Below are positions 45,519 to 55,078 of a stretch of 64,000 nt of DNA, one piece after another. Both the position numbers and the translations under genes were made by a program. The notes under the pieces were generated by a model that was given only the letters and a program-made list of their open reading frames with translations, was not told where the DNA came from and searched no databases. Each line of letters opens with the position of its first letter. The stretch's first letter is position 1. Origin of the DNA: Salinisphaera dokdonensis (GTDB lineage: Bacteria > Pseudomonadota > Gammaproteobacteria > Nevskiales > Salinisphaeraceae); NCBI RefSeq assembly GCF_040361215.1, contig NZ_APND01000001.1:434001-498000 (forward strand). Reading direction: 5' to 3'.

Positions 45519-46748
45519 ATGAGCCAGACCACGCTTTCGTCCGACAACACCACCGCCCTGCCGGCCCCCCAAGTCGGCGCCACCACGGTCGGCCTGGGCG
45601 CCAGCGCGCTGCTCGGCGCCTGGCTCTTCGCCATGCACGGCCTCGAGCAGGGCCTGTTCTTTCTGATCGGCATCGGGCTTGGCGTGTCGCTTTATCACGC
45701 CCGCTTCGGCTTCACGTCGGCGTTTCGCCAGCTCATGGCCGTCGGCCAGGGTACGACGCTGCGTGCGCATCTGCTGATGCTCACCGTGGCCTGCATCCTG
45801 TTCGCCCCGCTGCTGGCCTACGGCAGCAGCCTGTTCGGGGGTGAGCTGCAGGGCTATGTGTTCCCGATCAGCATGGGCGTGGCCGTCGGCGGCTTCATGT
45901 TCGGGATCGGCATGCAGCTCGGCGGCTCCTGCGCCTCCGGCTCGTTGTATACCGTCGGCTCCGGCCAGAGTTCGATCGTGATCACCCTGCTCGGCTTCAT
46001 CGCCGGGTCCGTCTGGGCTGCCCACGACTTCGCGTTCTGGATGCAGCCCGACCTGCAGTGGCGCACCGTGTCGCTGGCCGACACGAGCTGGGGCTATCCG
46101 GGTGCGATCGTGATGCAGTTGGGCGTGTTTGCGGTCATCGCCGCGGCAACGTACGCAATCGAAAAACGCCTGCGTCCGCCGCGTCGGCAGACGCCGCCGC
46201 ATGCCAACGGCTGGGCGCGGGTGCTGCGTGGTGCGTGGCCGCTCTGGGCCGGTGCGATCGCACTCGCCGCGCTCAACGCGCTAACGCTCTGGACCAGCGG
46301 CAAGCCCTGGGGCATCACCAGCGCGTTCGCGCTGTGGGGCTCCAAGGCTGTGGCGGCGACGGGCGCCGATGTCGGCCAGTGGTTCTATTGGTCCGAACTG
46401 CACGCGGGCGCGCTCGACAAGCCGATTCTCGCAGATCGCACGAGCGTCATGGATTTCGGCATCATTCTCGGCGCGATGACCGCAGCGAGCATCGGCGGGC
46501 GCTTTACCATCGCGAGTCATATTCCCTGGCGCACCGTGATCGCCCGCATCATCGGCGGCGTGCTCATGGGCTATGGCGCGCGTATCGCCTTCGGCTGCAA
46601 TATCGGCGCTTATTTCGGTGGCATCGCCTCGTTCAGCCTGCACGGCTGGCTTTGGGGCGTGGTCGCGCTCGGCGGCACCGTGGTCGGCATCAAGCTACGA
46701 CCGCTGTTCGGCCTTGGCGTGCCCAAGCGCAGCGACGGGGTGTGCTGA
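45519..46748 (+). CDS. YeeE/YedE-family membrane transporter
   Basis: A 409-residue polytopic inner-membrane protein of the YeeE/YedE (sulfur transport) family, which includes thiosulfate importers. The two conserved Cys-bearing half-motifs are GIGMQLGGSCASGSLYTVG and RIAFGCNIGAYFGGI, at which thiosulfate is thought to be relayed in YeeE. About nine to ten helices are predicted. No TusA/YeeD gene follows, unlike many homologues. Thiosulfate or a related sulfur species is the likely cargo, by family only. The start at 45519 is set by the hydrophilic N-terminus before helix 1. Confidence 0.85.
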   Translation: MSQTTLSSDNTTALPAPQVGATTVGLGASALLGAWLFAMHGLEQGLFFLIGIGLGVSLYHARFGFTSAFRQLMAVGQGTTLRAHLLMLTVACILFAPLLAYGSSLFGGELQGYVFPISMGVAVGGFMFGIGMQLGGSCASGSLYTVGSGQSSIVITLLGFIAGSVWAAHDFAFWMQPDLQWRTVSLADTSWGYPGAIVMQLGVFAVIAAATYAIEKRLRPPRRQTPPHANGWARVLRGAWPLWAGAIALAALNALTLWTSGKPWGITSAFALWGSKAVAATGADVGQWFYWSELHAGALDKPILADRTSVMDFGIILGAMTAASIGGRFTIASHIPWRTVIARIIGGVLMGYGARIAFGCNIGAYFGGIASFSLHGWLWGVVALGGTVVGIKLRPLFGLGVPKRSDGVC

Positions 46749-46781
46749 GCCAACCCCCGTGTGTCGCAGACCCGCTCTGCT

Positions 46782-46801
46782 AGGGTGAATCTGTTCACCC
46801 T
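46782..46801. promoter_or_regulatory. Palindrome upstream of the haloalkane dehalogenase gene
   Basis: AGGGTGAA-TCTG-TTCACCCT, perfect 8-bp arms ending 15 bp before the ATG at 46817. It may be an operator, or an mRNA hairpin close to the ribosome site. It could also end the preceding transcript, though it lacks a T-tract. Confidence 0.5.
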
Positions 46802-46816
46802 GCGAGCGGATACGCG

Positions 46817-47716
46817 ATGAGCGGCGAAGTCATGCCTTACGAAAAACGCCATGTCACGGTCAACGGCCGAAGCATGGCCTATGTCGAGAGCGGGACCGGC
46901 GACCCGATCGTGTTCCTGCACGGCAATCCCACGTCGTCCTATCTCTGGCGCAACATCATCCCGCATGCCGAAGCATTCGGCCGCTGCATCGCGCCGGATC
47001 TGATCGGCATGGGCGATTCCGAACCCAGGGGCTCGACCGGGCCCGATGCCTACGATTTCTTCGAGCACCGCCACTATCTCGACGGCCTGCTCGACGCCCT
47101 GGGCGTCACCGAGAACGTGATTCTGGTCGTCCACGACTGGGGCTCGGGGCTGGGTTTCGACTGGGCCAACCGTCATCGCGACCGGGTTCAGGGCATCGTC
47201 TATATGGAGGCCCTGGTTCGTCCACTCGCGTGGTCCGAATGGTCGGCCAGCGCCAAGGATATCTTCGCCACCATGCGCAGCGCCGCCGGCGAGGAAATCT
47301 GTCTCGACAAGAACGTGTTCGTGGAAAAGATCCTGCCCAGCTCGATTCTGCGCGACCTCACCGACACCGAAATGGCCGAATACCGCCGTCCCTTTGCGGA
47401 CGCCGGCGAAGCGCGTCGCCCGACCCTGTCCTGGCCGCGCCAGATTCCCTTCGACGGCGAGCCGGCCGCGGTGCATGACGTGATGGACGGCTACGGCCAG
47501 TGGCTGGCCAGCGACGAGAGCCCGCCCAAGCTGTTCATCAATGCCGAACCCGGCATCGTCCTGATCGGCGAGCAGCGCGAGTTCTGCCGGACGTGGCCGC
47601 GCCAGCAAGAGATTACGGTCTCCGGCCTGCATTTCGTGCAAGAGGATTCACCGGCCGAGATCGGTGCCGGTATCGCAGCGTTCGTCGGCGAGTTGCGCGG
47701 TCAAGAACCGGGCTAG
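46817..47716 (+). CDS. dhaA: Haloalkane dehalogenase, subfamily II
   Basis: A hydrolytic dehalogenase of 299 residues that replaces halide with hydroxyl in haloalkanes. All catalytic positions of subfamily II (DhaA/LinB) are in place: Asp107 nucleophile and Trp108 in HDWGSG, Asn37 in HGNP (halide binding with Trp108), Glu131 in YMEAL as the acid, and His272 in GLHFV as the base. The start could also be the Met at residue 6. No regulatory or downstream alcohol/aldehyde oxidation gene is adjacent. Marine and halophilic bacteria often carry such enzymes; the natural substrate is usually unknown. Confidence 0.92.
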   Translation: MSGEVMPYEKRHVTVNGRSMAYVESGTGDPIVFLHGNPTSSYLWRNIIPHAEAFGRCIAPDLIGMGDSEPRGSTGPDAYDFFEHRHYLDGLLDALGVTENVILVVHDWGSGLGFDWANRHRDRVQGIVYMEALVRPLAWSEWSASAKDIFATMRSAAGEEICLDKNVFVEKILPSSILRDLTDTEMAEYRRPFADAGEARRPTLSWPRQIPFDGEPAAVHDVMDGYGQWLASDESPPKLFINAEPGIVLIGEQREFCRTWPRQQEITVSGLHFVQEDSPAEIGAGIAAFVGELRGQEPG

Positions 47717-47796
47717 CACCAAGCGTTCGGCAGGCCCGGCTCGATTCCTGCTGCGTCTTTTCCAATCGTTGCGATCACGTCTTCAGGAAACCGCCG

Positions 47797-49107
47797 ATGG
47801 GCTTTCATTTCATGCGTTTCAGCCGCGAGGAACTGGTGCTCGACGAGATCGATGCCCACAACCGACGGCTTAGCCGCGCCGACCGGGCGCGCAAGTACGA
47901 GAAGATGTCGCGCTCGCCCTATCGCTTCTTTCGCGGCACCAATCATCTGTACTGGGGCGATGTCTGGCAGGACTGGCGCTATTACCTGTTCGGCGGTCTC
48001 AAGGACACCCAGACCTGGTTGCAGGGCGATGCGCACGTGCACAACCACGGCGCCTACGGCGACCCGCGCCAGGGCGTGCACTACGGCATGGACGACTTCG
48101 ACGATGCCGTGATCGGCGACTACCAGTACGACCTCTGGCGCCATGCCGCGAGCATGGTGCTAGACGCCGAGGAGAACGCCGGCCTGTCGCCCGACAAGAC
48201 CGCGCGTGCGATCCGGCATCTGCTGACCACCTACTTGGATACGCTCGTCGACCACGCCGACGGCCGCAGCCCGGAAGACATCCACGTCAAATACATCAAG
48301 AAGCCGCTTGGCCCTTTCATCCGCAAGGTGATGCGCAAGAAAGGCCATGCCAAGCACCTGGCGAAATGGACGACGGTCGCTGATGACGGACAGCGCCGTT
48401 TCGATCTCGGCAAGAAGAAGATGAGCGCGGTGAGCGCCGTCGAACGCCGGCGAATCATCGCGGCACTCGACCGTGAATATCCGCAGACCCTGCAGGGCGG
48501 CACCGACCGACCGCGCTCGCATTTCGCGGTCAAGGACATCGCCCGTCGGTTGAATGCCGGCACCGGCTCGCTCGGCCTGGCCCGCTACTACGCGCTGATC
48601 GAAGGCGATAGCGAGAGCGTCGACGACGACATCATCCTCGATATCAAGCAGCAGACCGCGCCGCCGGCCTATCGCTTCATGAACGCGCGCGAAAAACGCG
48701 CCTGGCGCCAGACGTTCGACCACGAAGCCCAGCGCCACGCCCTGGCCTTTCAGGCCCTGGCCAATCACCCGGACGATTATCTCGGCTGGATCACGCTCGG
48801 CCACAAGGTGTACTCGGTGCGCCAGCGTTCTCCCTACAAGAAGGACTTCCCGACCCACAAGATCGATGGCTTCAAACAGTACCGACGCCTGACCCAGCAG
48901 TGGGGGCGAATCCTCGCGCGCGAGCATATCCGCGGTGCGCACGCGCTGCGCCCGGACGATCCAGCGTACTTCGCCCGCGCCGTGTTGTCGCGCTGCGACG
49001 ACCATCGCGAGGCGTTCAAGGCCATGGTGGTGGACTTGGCGTTTACCTACGCCCGCTGCATGAAACGCGACTACCGCGTGTTTGTCGCCAAGCGCGGCGT
49101 CGGCTGA
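47797..49107 (+). CDS. DUF2252 family protein
   Basis: A 436-residue DUF2252 protein, a family with a kinase-like fold and unknown substrate. YRFFRGTNHLYWGD near residue 45 is followed by TWLQGDAHVHNHGAY and GMDDFDDAVIGDYQYDLWRH, the conserved Asp/His-rich core resembling the catalytic and metal-binding loops of aminoglycoside-phosphotransferase-like enzymes. AGGAAA lies seven bases before the ATG; the frame extends far upstream but in out-of-family sequence. It is convergent with the DUF427 gene. Confidence 0.85.
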   Translation: MGFHFMRFSREELVLDEIDAHNRRLSRADRARKYEKMSRSPYRFFRGTNHLYWGDVWQDWRYYLFGGLKDTQTWLQGDAHVHNHGAYGDPRQGVHYGMDDFDDAVIGDYQYDLWRHAASMVLDAEENAGLSPDKTARAIRHLLTTYLDTLVDHADGRSPEDIHVKYIKKPLGPFIRKVMRKKGHAKHLAKWTTVADDGQRRFDLGKKKMSAVSAVERRRIIAALDREYPQTLQGGTDRPRSHFAVKDIARRLNAGTGSLGLARYYALIEGDSESVDDDIILDIKQQTAPPAYRFMNAREKRAWRQTFDHEAQRHALAFQALANHPDDYLGWITLGHKVYSVRQRSPYKKDFPTHKIDGFKQYRRLTQQWGRILAREHIRGAHALRPDDPAYFARAVLSRCDDHREAFKAMVVDLAFTYARCMKRDYRVFVAKRGVG

Positions 49108-49114
49108 GCGACCA

Positions 49115-49660
49115 CTACCAGCCTTCGGTGCCCGGCTCGCCCTTGAACGGGCCGACCACGTCCGGCGTCACCCAACCGCCATAGAAGCCGCCCGGCTGGG
49201 CAAAAGCACGCTGACCGTCGACACGGCAATCGAGCCGATCGCAATAGAAGGCGATACAGCCGGCAATCGCGGCTGAACGCCCGCCGGCATCGGGATAACT
49301 CCAGGCCGCTCGCGCCACGGTGCGGCGCCCATCGGTGACATCCCAGTAGCGCGCCACGCCTTTCCATTCGCAGAAACTTTGGGACTCGCCCGCGACCAGC
49401 GCATCGAAATCAACCGTCTCAGGCGGCAGGTAATACGTCGGCGCACCGGCGGTTTCGAGTACACGAAAAGCCGCGCGCGTGCTGGCGATCACCCGCCCGT
49501 CCAGGCGCACCTCGACGCGCCGGTCGCTGGCCACGATGGCCGGCGGTCGCGGGTAGTCCCAGACCGATTCCTGACCGGCCTGCGGCGCGATCGCGAACGG
49601 CGGACGCTCGCCGCCGCGGTAGTGCCAGCCGAAGGTTTCATTCTCGTCCGATAGCTTCAC
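49115..49660 (-). CDS. DUF427 family protein
   Basis: A 181-residue DUF427 protein with the signature SVWDYPRPP and two repeats of the small beta-barrel domain (residues 30-95 and 100-180), the second with SFCEWKGVARYWDV. The function of the family is not established. Translation starts at a GTG that overlaps the mgtE stop codon as GTGA, so its synthesis is probably coupled to mgtE. The long conserved C-terminus rules out a fragment. Confidence 0.82.
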   Translation of the reverse strand: MKLSDENETFGWHYRGGERPPFAIAPQAGQESVWDYPRPPAIVASDRRVEVRLDGRVIASTRAAFRVLETAGAPTYYLPPETVDFDALVAGESQSFCEWKGVARYWDVTDGRRTVARAAWSYPDAGGRSAAIAGCIAFYCDRLDCRVDGQRAFAQPGGFYGGWVTPDVVGPFKGEPGTEGW

Positions 49661-50844
49661 AACAGAATCGAACTGGCGAGAAACAGCATCAGGCCCATGC
49701 CGAGAATATCCGTGAAGGTGGTCAGGAAGATGCTACTGGCCATAGCCGGGTCCGCGCCAAAACGCTTGAGCGTGAGCGGCACGACCACGCCGAAGATACC
49801 GCTGCCGGTACAGGCGCCGAGCATGGCGACCAGAATCACCAGACCGAGCATCATCGCGTTTGCTTCGCCCGACATCGAGGCATACAGCCACATCGCGATA
49901 CCGGCAACGATACCGACCACAAAACCGTTCAGCGCGCCGAGCAGGATCTCCTTGCGCAACAGCTTGCGCACCGGATATTCGTCGAGCTGGCCGAGCGTGA
50001 GACCACGCAGGGTAATCGCCAGTGCCTGGCAGCCCGTATTTCCGCTCTGGCCGGCAAGCACCGGCAGGAAAGCGGCGAGCGCGACGATCTGGGTGATGGT
50101 GTCTTCGAACATGCCGACCACGAAGGCGGCCGCGAACGCCGTGAGCAGGTTCACCTGCAGCCAGGGATGGCGCATACGGAACGCGCTGAGAATCGGCGTG
50201 GTGATCTGTTCTTCGCGCGATACACCGACCTGGGCGCCCGCCTGACCGGTGACCTCGACCACCACGCGCTGGAACAACTGCCAGCCACGCACGCTGCCGA
50301 TCAGCCGATCCTCCTCGTCGACTACGGGATAAACCGGGTAGTGCTTGACGAGGGCCGCGCGGACGGCGTCGTCGATGCCGCTGCCGCTTTTGAAGCGGAA
50401 TGGCTCCGGCACCATGATCTCGGACAGCGGCTGGCCGGGGCGCGCGAGTACCAGATCGCGCATGCCCACCACGCCGACGAGTTTTTCGTCGTCGACGATG
50501 AAGATATAGGTGATCTCGGCAACCGATTCGCCGCTCTGCACAAGAAACGCCACCGCCTGCGCAGCGGTATGCGACGACGGCAACACGGCCGGCGCCGGCA
50601 TGACCAGATCGTCGATCGGCGCATCGATATCCGCAGCAGCGGCCTCGGTGCTCGCGTCGTTGGCCTGTGCGGTCGCCGCGCCGGACAGCTGGGCGGCCAC
50701 GGCCAGCGCCTCGTCGTGAGGCATCTGGGCCAACAACGCCTGGATCTCGTCTGGCGGAAGGCTGCTCAGCGTACGCGCGGCATCCGCGGGCGCCTGGCCA
50801 TCGATATCCTCGCGCGGCGACTGGGCTGTCGACACATCGTTCAT
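49657..50844 (-). CDS. mgtE: MgtE-family magnesium transporter, short N-terminal domain
   Basis: A Mg2+ channel/transporter of 395 residues. GAGGA just upstream fixes the ATG at 50844, although the frame is open for 246 more bases. The N-terminal Mg2+-sensing helical domain is short (only one or two of the usual repeats, DAARTLSSLPPDEIQALLAQM), then two CBS domains (about 95-215, VVGMRDLVLARPGQPLSEIM and YPVVDEEDRLIGSVRG) and five membrane helices with the pore region PVLAGQSGNTGCQAL. The reduced sensor could loosen gating. It is divergent from the dehydratase gene and coupled to DUF427. Confidence 0.88.
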   Translation of the reverse strand: MNDVSTAQSPREDIDGQAPADAARTLSSLPPDEIQALLAQMPHDEALAVAAQLSGAATAQANDASTEAAAADIDAPIDDLVMPAPAVLPSSHTAAQAVAFLVQSGESVAEITYIFIVDDEKLVGVVGMRDLVLARPGQPLSEIMVPEPFRFKSGSGIDDAVRAALVKHYPVYPVVDEEDRLIGSVRGWQLFQRVVVEVTGQAGAQVGVSREEQITTPILSAFRMRHPWLQVNLLTAFAAAFVVGMFEDTITQIVALAAFLPVLAGQSGNTGCQALAITLRGLTLGQLDEYPVRKLLRKEILLGALNGFVVGIVAGIAMWLYASMSGEANAMMLGLVILVAMLGACTGSGIFGVVVPLTLKRFGADPAMASSIFLTTFTDILGMGLMLFLASSILL

Positions 50845-51043
50845 GAAGTCCTCGGGCAGCGGTCTGCCGGTACAGGGGCGGTATCGCATTATTAGAGCGC
50901 CGGGGTGCAGCAATTCAAGCACGATGTGATGGCGCACAACTGGCGCACGCTGTCCCCGCTCGAACGTCTTGTCGATCACCACGTTTTTCCTTGATTCCAA
51001 ACCCTCCGGCAGAATGGCGCGGGTGATCACAGCCGAGTTGCCC

Positions 51044-51991
51044 ATGTCCCTTCCCAGCTTCGACGACGTCTGCCGCGCGCAGGATCGCATCGCCCCGTGG
51101 ATTCACCGCACGCCGGTGCTCACCAGCGAAACCTTTGATGCGATGAGCTGCGCGCAGCTGTTCTTCAAGTGCGAGAACTTTCAGAAGGCCGGCGCCTTCA
51201 AATCACGCGGCGCGGTGAATGCGGTGTTCGGCCTGAGCGAGACGGAAGCGAAGCGCGGCGTGGCCACCCATTCCAGCGGCAACCACGGCATGGCGCTGGC
51301 GCGCGCCGCGGCCTGTCGCGGCATCGATTGCACGGTGGTCATGCCCGAAACCGCCCCGCAGCCCAAGATCGACGCGGTCCGCGGCTATGGCGGGCAGATC
51401 GTGTTCTGCGAACCGCGCAACGCCGCACGCCAGGAAACCCTCGACGCGGTGATCGCCGACAGCGGCGCGAACTTCGTGCCGCCCTACGACGATGCGCGCG
51501 TGATCGCCGGCCAGGGCAGCTGTGCGAAGGAACTGCTGGAGGACGTGCCCGATCTGGATATTGTCATCGCCCCGGTCGGCGGCGGTGGGCTGATTAGCGG
51601 CACGGCGCTCAGCGCTCGCGCGCTGTCGCCCGCCACCCGGGTGATCGCTGCCGAACCCGCCAACGCCGACGATGCCAAGCGTTCGCGCGAGGCCGGAGAA
51701 CGTCTGGTCGAGGATGCGCCGAACACGATCGCCGACGGCCTCAAGGCTTCGCTGGGCGAGCTGACGTGGCAGTTCGTGGCCACCGAGATCGACGATATCC
51801 TGCTCGCCGATGAAGCCGAGATCGTCGAAGCCATGCGCCTGACCTGGCAGCGCATGAAGATCATCATCGAGCCCTCCTGCGCGGTCCCACTGGCGGCGAT
51901 CCTGCGCCATCGCGATGTATTTGCGGACAAGCGCGTAGGCGTGATCCTGACCGGCGGCAACGTCGATCTGCAGCGCCTGCCCTGGGCATAA
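51044..51991 (+). CDS. Threonine/serine dehydratase (PLP fold type II)
   Basis: A 315-residue catabolic-type threonine dehydratase or serine-racemase-like enzyme. PLP binds Lys53 in AGAFKSRGA; SSGNHGMALA contacts the cofactor phosphate region with the Gly-rich GGGGLISG loop. It lacks the C-terminal ACT regulatory domain of biosynthetic IlvA, so it should be a degradative or racemase-type enzyme. The start is the ATG at 51044 (MSLPSFDDV). It precedes a dicarboxylate/amino-acid symporter gene by 97 bp, which could import its substrate. Confidence 0.87.
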   Translation: MSLPSFDDVCRAQDRIAPWIHRTPVLTSETFDAMSCAQLFFKCENFQKAGAFKSRGAVNAVFGLSETEAKRGVATHSSGNHGMALARAAACRGIDCTVVMPETAPQPKIDAVRGYGGQIVFCEPRNAARQETLDAVIADSGANFVPPYDDARVIAGQGSCAKELLEDVPDLDIVIAPVGGGGLISGTALSARALSPATRVIAAEPANADDAKRSREAGERLVEDAPNTIADGLKASLGELTWQFVATEIDDILLADEAEIVEAMRLTWQRMKIIIEPSCAVPLAAILRHRDVFADKRVGVILTGGNVDLQRLPWA

Positions 51992-51996
51992 GCGCG

Positions 51997-52014
51997 GGCA
52001 GGATCGGCCCTGCC
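51997..52014 (+). terminator. Short hairpin after the dehydratase gene
   Basis: GGCAGG-N6-CCTGCC, five bases after the stop codon, no T-tract. A weak terminator at most. Confidence 0.3.
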
Positions 52015-52088
52015 TCGACGCGCCGTTTTCGTGAATCCCGGCCGACGCGCACAATCAAAACTGATCGACCGAACAACGAGTTTCGAGC

Positions 52089-53345
52089 ATGAGCGACGAC
52101 GACAAGAAAACGCCCATGAGCTTCATCCCGGGCGTGCCGCTCTGGGCCCAGATTCTGGCGGGGCTGGTGCTCGGCGCGATCGCCGGCGCGCTGCTAGGCG
52201 ACAACGCCACCGTGCTCAAGCCACTCGGCGATATCTTCATCAGCGCGATCAAGATGCTGATCGTACCGCTGGTGTTTTCCACGCTGGTGGTCGGCATCAC
52301 CGGCATGGGCGATCCGCAGAAGATGGGCCGGATCGGCCTGCGCACGATCGCGCTGTATCTGTTCACGACTGCGTTCGCGATCGCGATCGGCCTACTGGCC
52401 TCCACGATCTTCCAGCCGGGCGCGGGCCTGGATCTGACCTATGACGCCTCGGTCGAAGCCAAGGAGGCGCCATCGCTGGTCGAGATCCTGGTCGGCCTCG
52501 TGCCGCAGAACCCGATCGATGCGCTGGCCAACGGCAACATTCTGCAGATCATCGTCTTCGCCATCGGCCTGGGCATTTCGCTGCTGCTGATCGGCGAGCG
52601 CGGCGCGCCGATGACGCGCGTGTTCGAAAGCTTCGCCGAGGCGATGTACAAGCTCACCGAGATTGTCATGGCCTTCGCGCCGTTCGGCGTGTTCGGGCTG
52701 ATCGCCAATGTGTCCGGCCAGTATGGGCTCGACGTACTCCTGCCGCTGGCCAAGGTGATCGGCGTGGCTTATCTGGCGTGTGTGGTGCACGTGCTGGTGG
52801 TCTATACCGGGCTGATCGCCTTGCTCGGCCGGCTCAACCCCGTGCGCTATTTTCGCGGCAGTATCGATGCGCTGGTGGTTGCCTACTCCTCGGCCTCCTC
52901 GTCGGGCACGCTGCCCGTTTCGCTGCGCTGTGCGCAGGACAATCTGGGCGTATCGCGGGGCGTGTCCGGTTTCGTGTTGCCGGTAGGCGCGACCATCAAT
53001 ATGGACGGCACCGCGCTCTACCAGGGCGTGGTCGCGCTGTTCGTGGCCCAATTCGTGGGCATCGATCTCTCCTGGGCCGACTACGGCATGATCATTCTTA
53101 CCGGCACGCTCGCCTCCATCGGCACGGCCGGCGTGCCCGGCGCGGGGCTGGTAATGCTCTCGATCGTGCTCACCCAGGTCGGCCTGCCGCTGGAAGCCGT
53201 GGGCCTGGTGGCCGGTATCGACCGCATCCTCGACATGGCCCGCACCAGCGTGAACGTGGCCGGCGATCTCATGGTCACGGTGCTGGTCGGCAAGAGCGAG
53301 GGCGAGCTGGACGAGACGACCTATAACCGGCGTCTTAAGAGCTGA
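52089..53345 (+). CDS. Dicarboxylate/amino-acid:cation symporter (SDF family)
   Basis: A 418-residue GltP/DctA-family symporter taking up glutamate, aspartate or C4-dicarboxylates with Na+ or H+. The serine-rich hairpin motif SSASSSGTLPVSLRC, the cation/substrate motif INMDGTALYQ and the second hairpin GVPGAGLVML are all present. Which substrate is used is unclear. It shares direction with the dehydratase gene and ends in a hairpin convergent with an acyl-CoA ligase gene. Confidence 0.9.
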   Translation: MSDDDKKTPMSFIPGVPLWAQILAGLVLGAIAGALLGDNATVLKPLGDIFISAIKMLIVPLVFSTLVVGITGMGDPQKMGRIGLRTIALYLFTTAFAIAIGLLASTIFQPGAGLDLTYDASVEAKEAPSLVEILVGLVPQNPIDALANGNILQIIVFAIGLGISLLLIGERGAPMTRVFESFAEAMYKLTEIVMAFAPFGVFGLIANVSGQYGLDVLLPLAKVIGVAYLACVVHVLVVYTGLIALLGRLNPVRYFRGSIDALVVAYSSASSSGTLPVSLRCAQDNLGVSRGVSGFVLPVGATINMDGTALYQGVVALFVAQFVGIDLSWADYGMIILTGTLASIGTAGVPGAGLVMLSIVLTQVGLPLEAVGLVAGIDRILDMARTSVNVAGDLMVTVLVGKSEGELDETTYNRRLKS

Positions 53346-53415
53346 TCCGCTAAGGCATGGCGGCGTAGGCGCCGCAGGCGCGCCTGGCATGCCTGCAGTG
53401 TCGCCGCGATTACTT

Positions 53416-53439
53416 CGTCGCCCCGTCCGGCGGGCGACG
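53416..53439. terminator. Hairpin between convergent symporter and ligase genes
   Basis: CGTCGCCC-N8-GGGCGACG, perfect 8-bp arms in the 98-bp convergent gap. Confidence 0.55.
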
Positions 53440-53443
53440 CCCG

Positions 53444-55078
53444 TCAGTCGTCCAGATGCTCGGCGCTGGAACGCAGCTCGTATTTCTGCACCTTGCCGGT
53501 GGACGTCGTCGGCAGCGCGCCGAACACGACCGTTTTCGGGCACTTGAACTTCGCCAGCCGCTCGCGGCAGTAGGCGATGATCTCGTCCTCGGTGGTTTCT
53601 TCACCGGGGCGCAACTCGACGAAGGCACAGGGCGTTTCGCCCCATTTCTCGTCGGGCCTGGCGACCACGGCCGAGGCGGCGATGGCCGGATGGCGCGAGA
53701 GCACGCTTTCGATTTCCAGCGAGGAGATGTTCTCGCCGCCGGAAATGATCACGTCCTTGGCGCGGTCGGCGATCTTAATATAGCCGTCGGGCTCGACATA
53801 GCCGAGATCGCCGGTGTGATACCAGCCGTCGGCGAAGGCTTCTTCGGTGGCAGACGGGTTCTTGAGATAGCCCTTCATCACGATATTGCCCGCGAACACC
53901 AGCTCACCCATGGTCTTGCCGTCGTGCGGTACGGGTTCACCGGTCTCCTGATCGACCACCGTGAGCAGTCGCTGGGTCGGATAGCGCACGCCCTGGCGGC
54001 CGTTCAGGCGCACCCGCTCGTCGAGGCTGACGTTGTCCCAGGCTTCGTGCTTGGCACAGAGCGCGGCCGGGCCGTAGGTCTCGGTCAGGCCATAGACATG
54101 CGTGAGTTTGAAGCCGATACGCTCCATGCCCTCGATCATGGCAGCCGGCGGCGCGGCGCCCGCGACCAGGCCGTAGACCGTCTGCTTGATGCCGGCCAGC
54201 TTGTCGGCCTCGGCGTTGATGAGCATGGAGTGCACGATCGGCGCGCCGCAGTAGTGGGTCACGCCGTGTTCGCTCATGGCGTCGATGATCGGGTCTGCCG
54301 CGACCTGGCGCAGGCAGACGTTGGTGCCGGCTTTTGCCGCCAGCGTCCAGGGGAAGCACCAGCCGTTGCAGTGGAACATGGGCAGCGTCCACAGATAAAC
54401 GGCATGCGTGGGCATGTCCCAGGCCATGGCATTGGTCATGGCATTCAGATAAGCACCGCGATGGTGGTAGACCACGCCCTTCGGGTTGCCGGTCGTGCCG
54501 GAGGTGAAGTTCAGCGAGATGGCGTTCCACTCGTCTTCCGGCAGGCGCCATTCGAAGTCGGCGTCGCCCTCCGCGAGGAAGGCCTCGTATTCAATCTCGC
54601 CGATCAGCGACTCATCGCCGTCGTAGACCGGGTCGTCGATATCCACCACGGTCGGCGGATTGTCCATCTGCTCGATCGCTTCGGCCATCACCGGCGCGAA
54701 GGCGCGGTCGACGAACACCATCTTCGCTTCGCCGAACTCGAGCATAAAGGCCAACGTGGCGGCATCGAGACGCACATTGAGCGCGTTGAGCACGGCGCCG
54801 ATCATCGCCGGGGCGAAGTGCATCTCGTAGGCGGCCGGGATATTAGGCGCCATCACCGCCACCGTGTCGCCAGCGCTGATACCGCGCTTTACCAGCGCAC
54901 TGGCCATCTGCCGGCACCGGCTATAGGTCTCGCCCCAGGTCTGGCGCAGCTCGCCGTGGATCAGGGCGGTGCGATCGGGATACACCTCGCCCGACCAGGC
55001 AAGAAAACTGGTCGGCGACAGCGCGGCATGGTTAGCCGCGTTCTGCGGCAGGCTCTCGAAGGGGTTGGACTCGCCCAT
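53444..55078 (-). CDS. AMP-dependent acyl-CoA synthetase
   Basis: An ANL ligase of 544 residues. NFTSGTTGNPKGVVYHHRGAY is the nucleotide motif region, YGLTETYGPA the adenine region, and GKVQKYELR near the end carries the catalytic Lys. The WTLPMFHCNGWCFPW segment is typical of the DmdB/medium-chain branch that activates short, methylmercapto- or aromatic acids. GAGGAGAG precedes the ATG. It is a different subgroup from the ligase at 10898-12583. The substrate is not known. Confidence 0.88.
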   Translation of the reverse strand: MGESNPFESLPQNAANHAALSPTSFLAWSGEVYPDRTALIHGELRQTWGETYSRCRQMASALVKRGISAGDTVAVMAPNIPAAYEMHFAPAMIGAVLNALNVRLDAATLAFMLEFGEAKMVFVDRAFAPVMAEAIEQMDNPPTVVDIDDPVYDGDESLIGEIEYEAFLAEGDADFEWRLPEDEWNAISLNFTSGTTGNPKGVVYHHRGAYLNAMTNAMAWDMPTHAVYLWTLPMFHCNGWCFPWTLAAKAGTNVCLRQVAADPIIDAMSEHGVTHYCGAPIVHSMLINAEADKLAGIKQTVYGLVAGAAPPAAMIEGMERIGFKLTHVYGLTETYGPAALCAKHEAWDNVSLDERVRLNGRQGVRYPTQRLLTVVDQETGEPVPHDGKTMGELVFAGNIVMKGYLKNPSATEEAFADGWYHTGDLGYVEPDGYIKIADRAKDVIISGGENISSLEIESVLSRHPAIAASAVVARPDEKWGETPCAFVELRPGEETTEDEIIAYCRERLAKFKCPKTVVFGALPTTSTGKVQKYELRSSAEHLDD

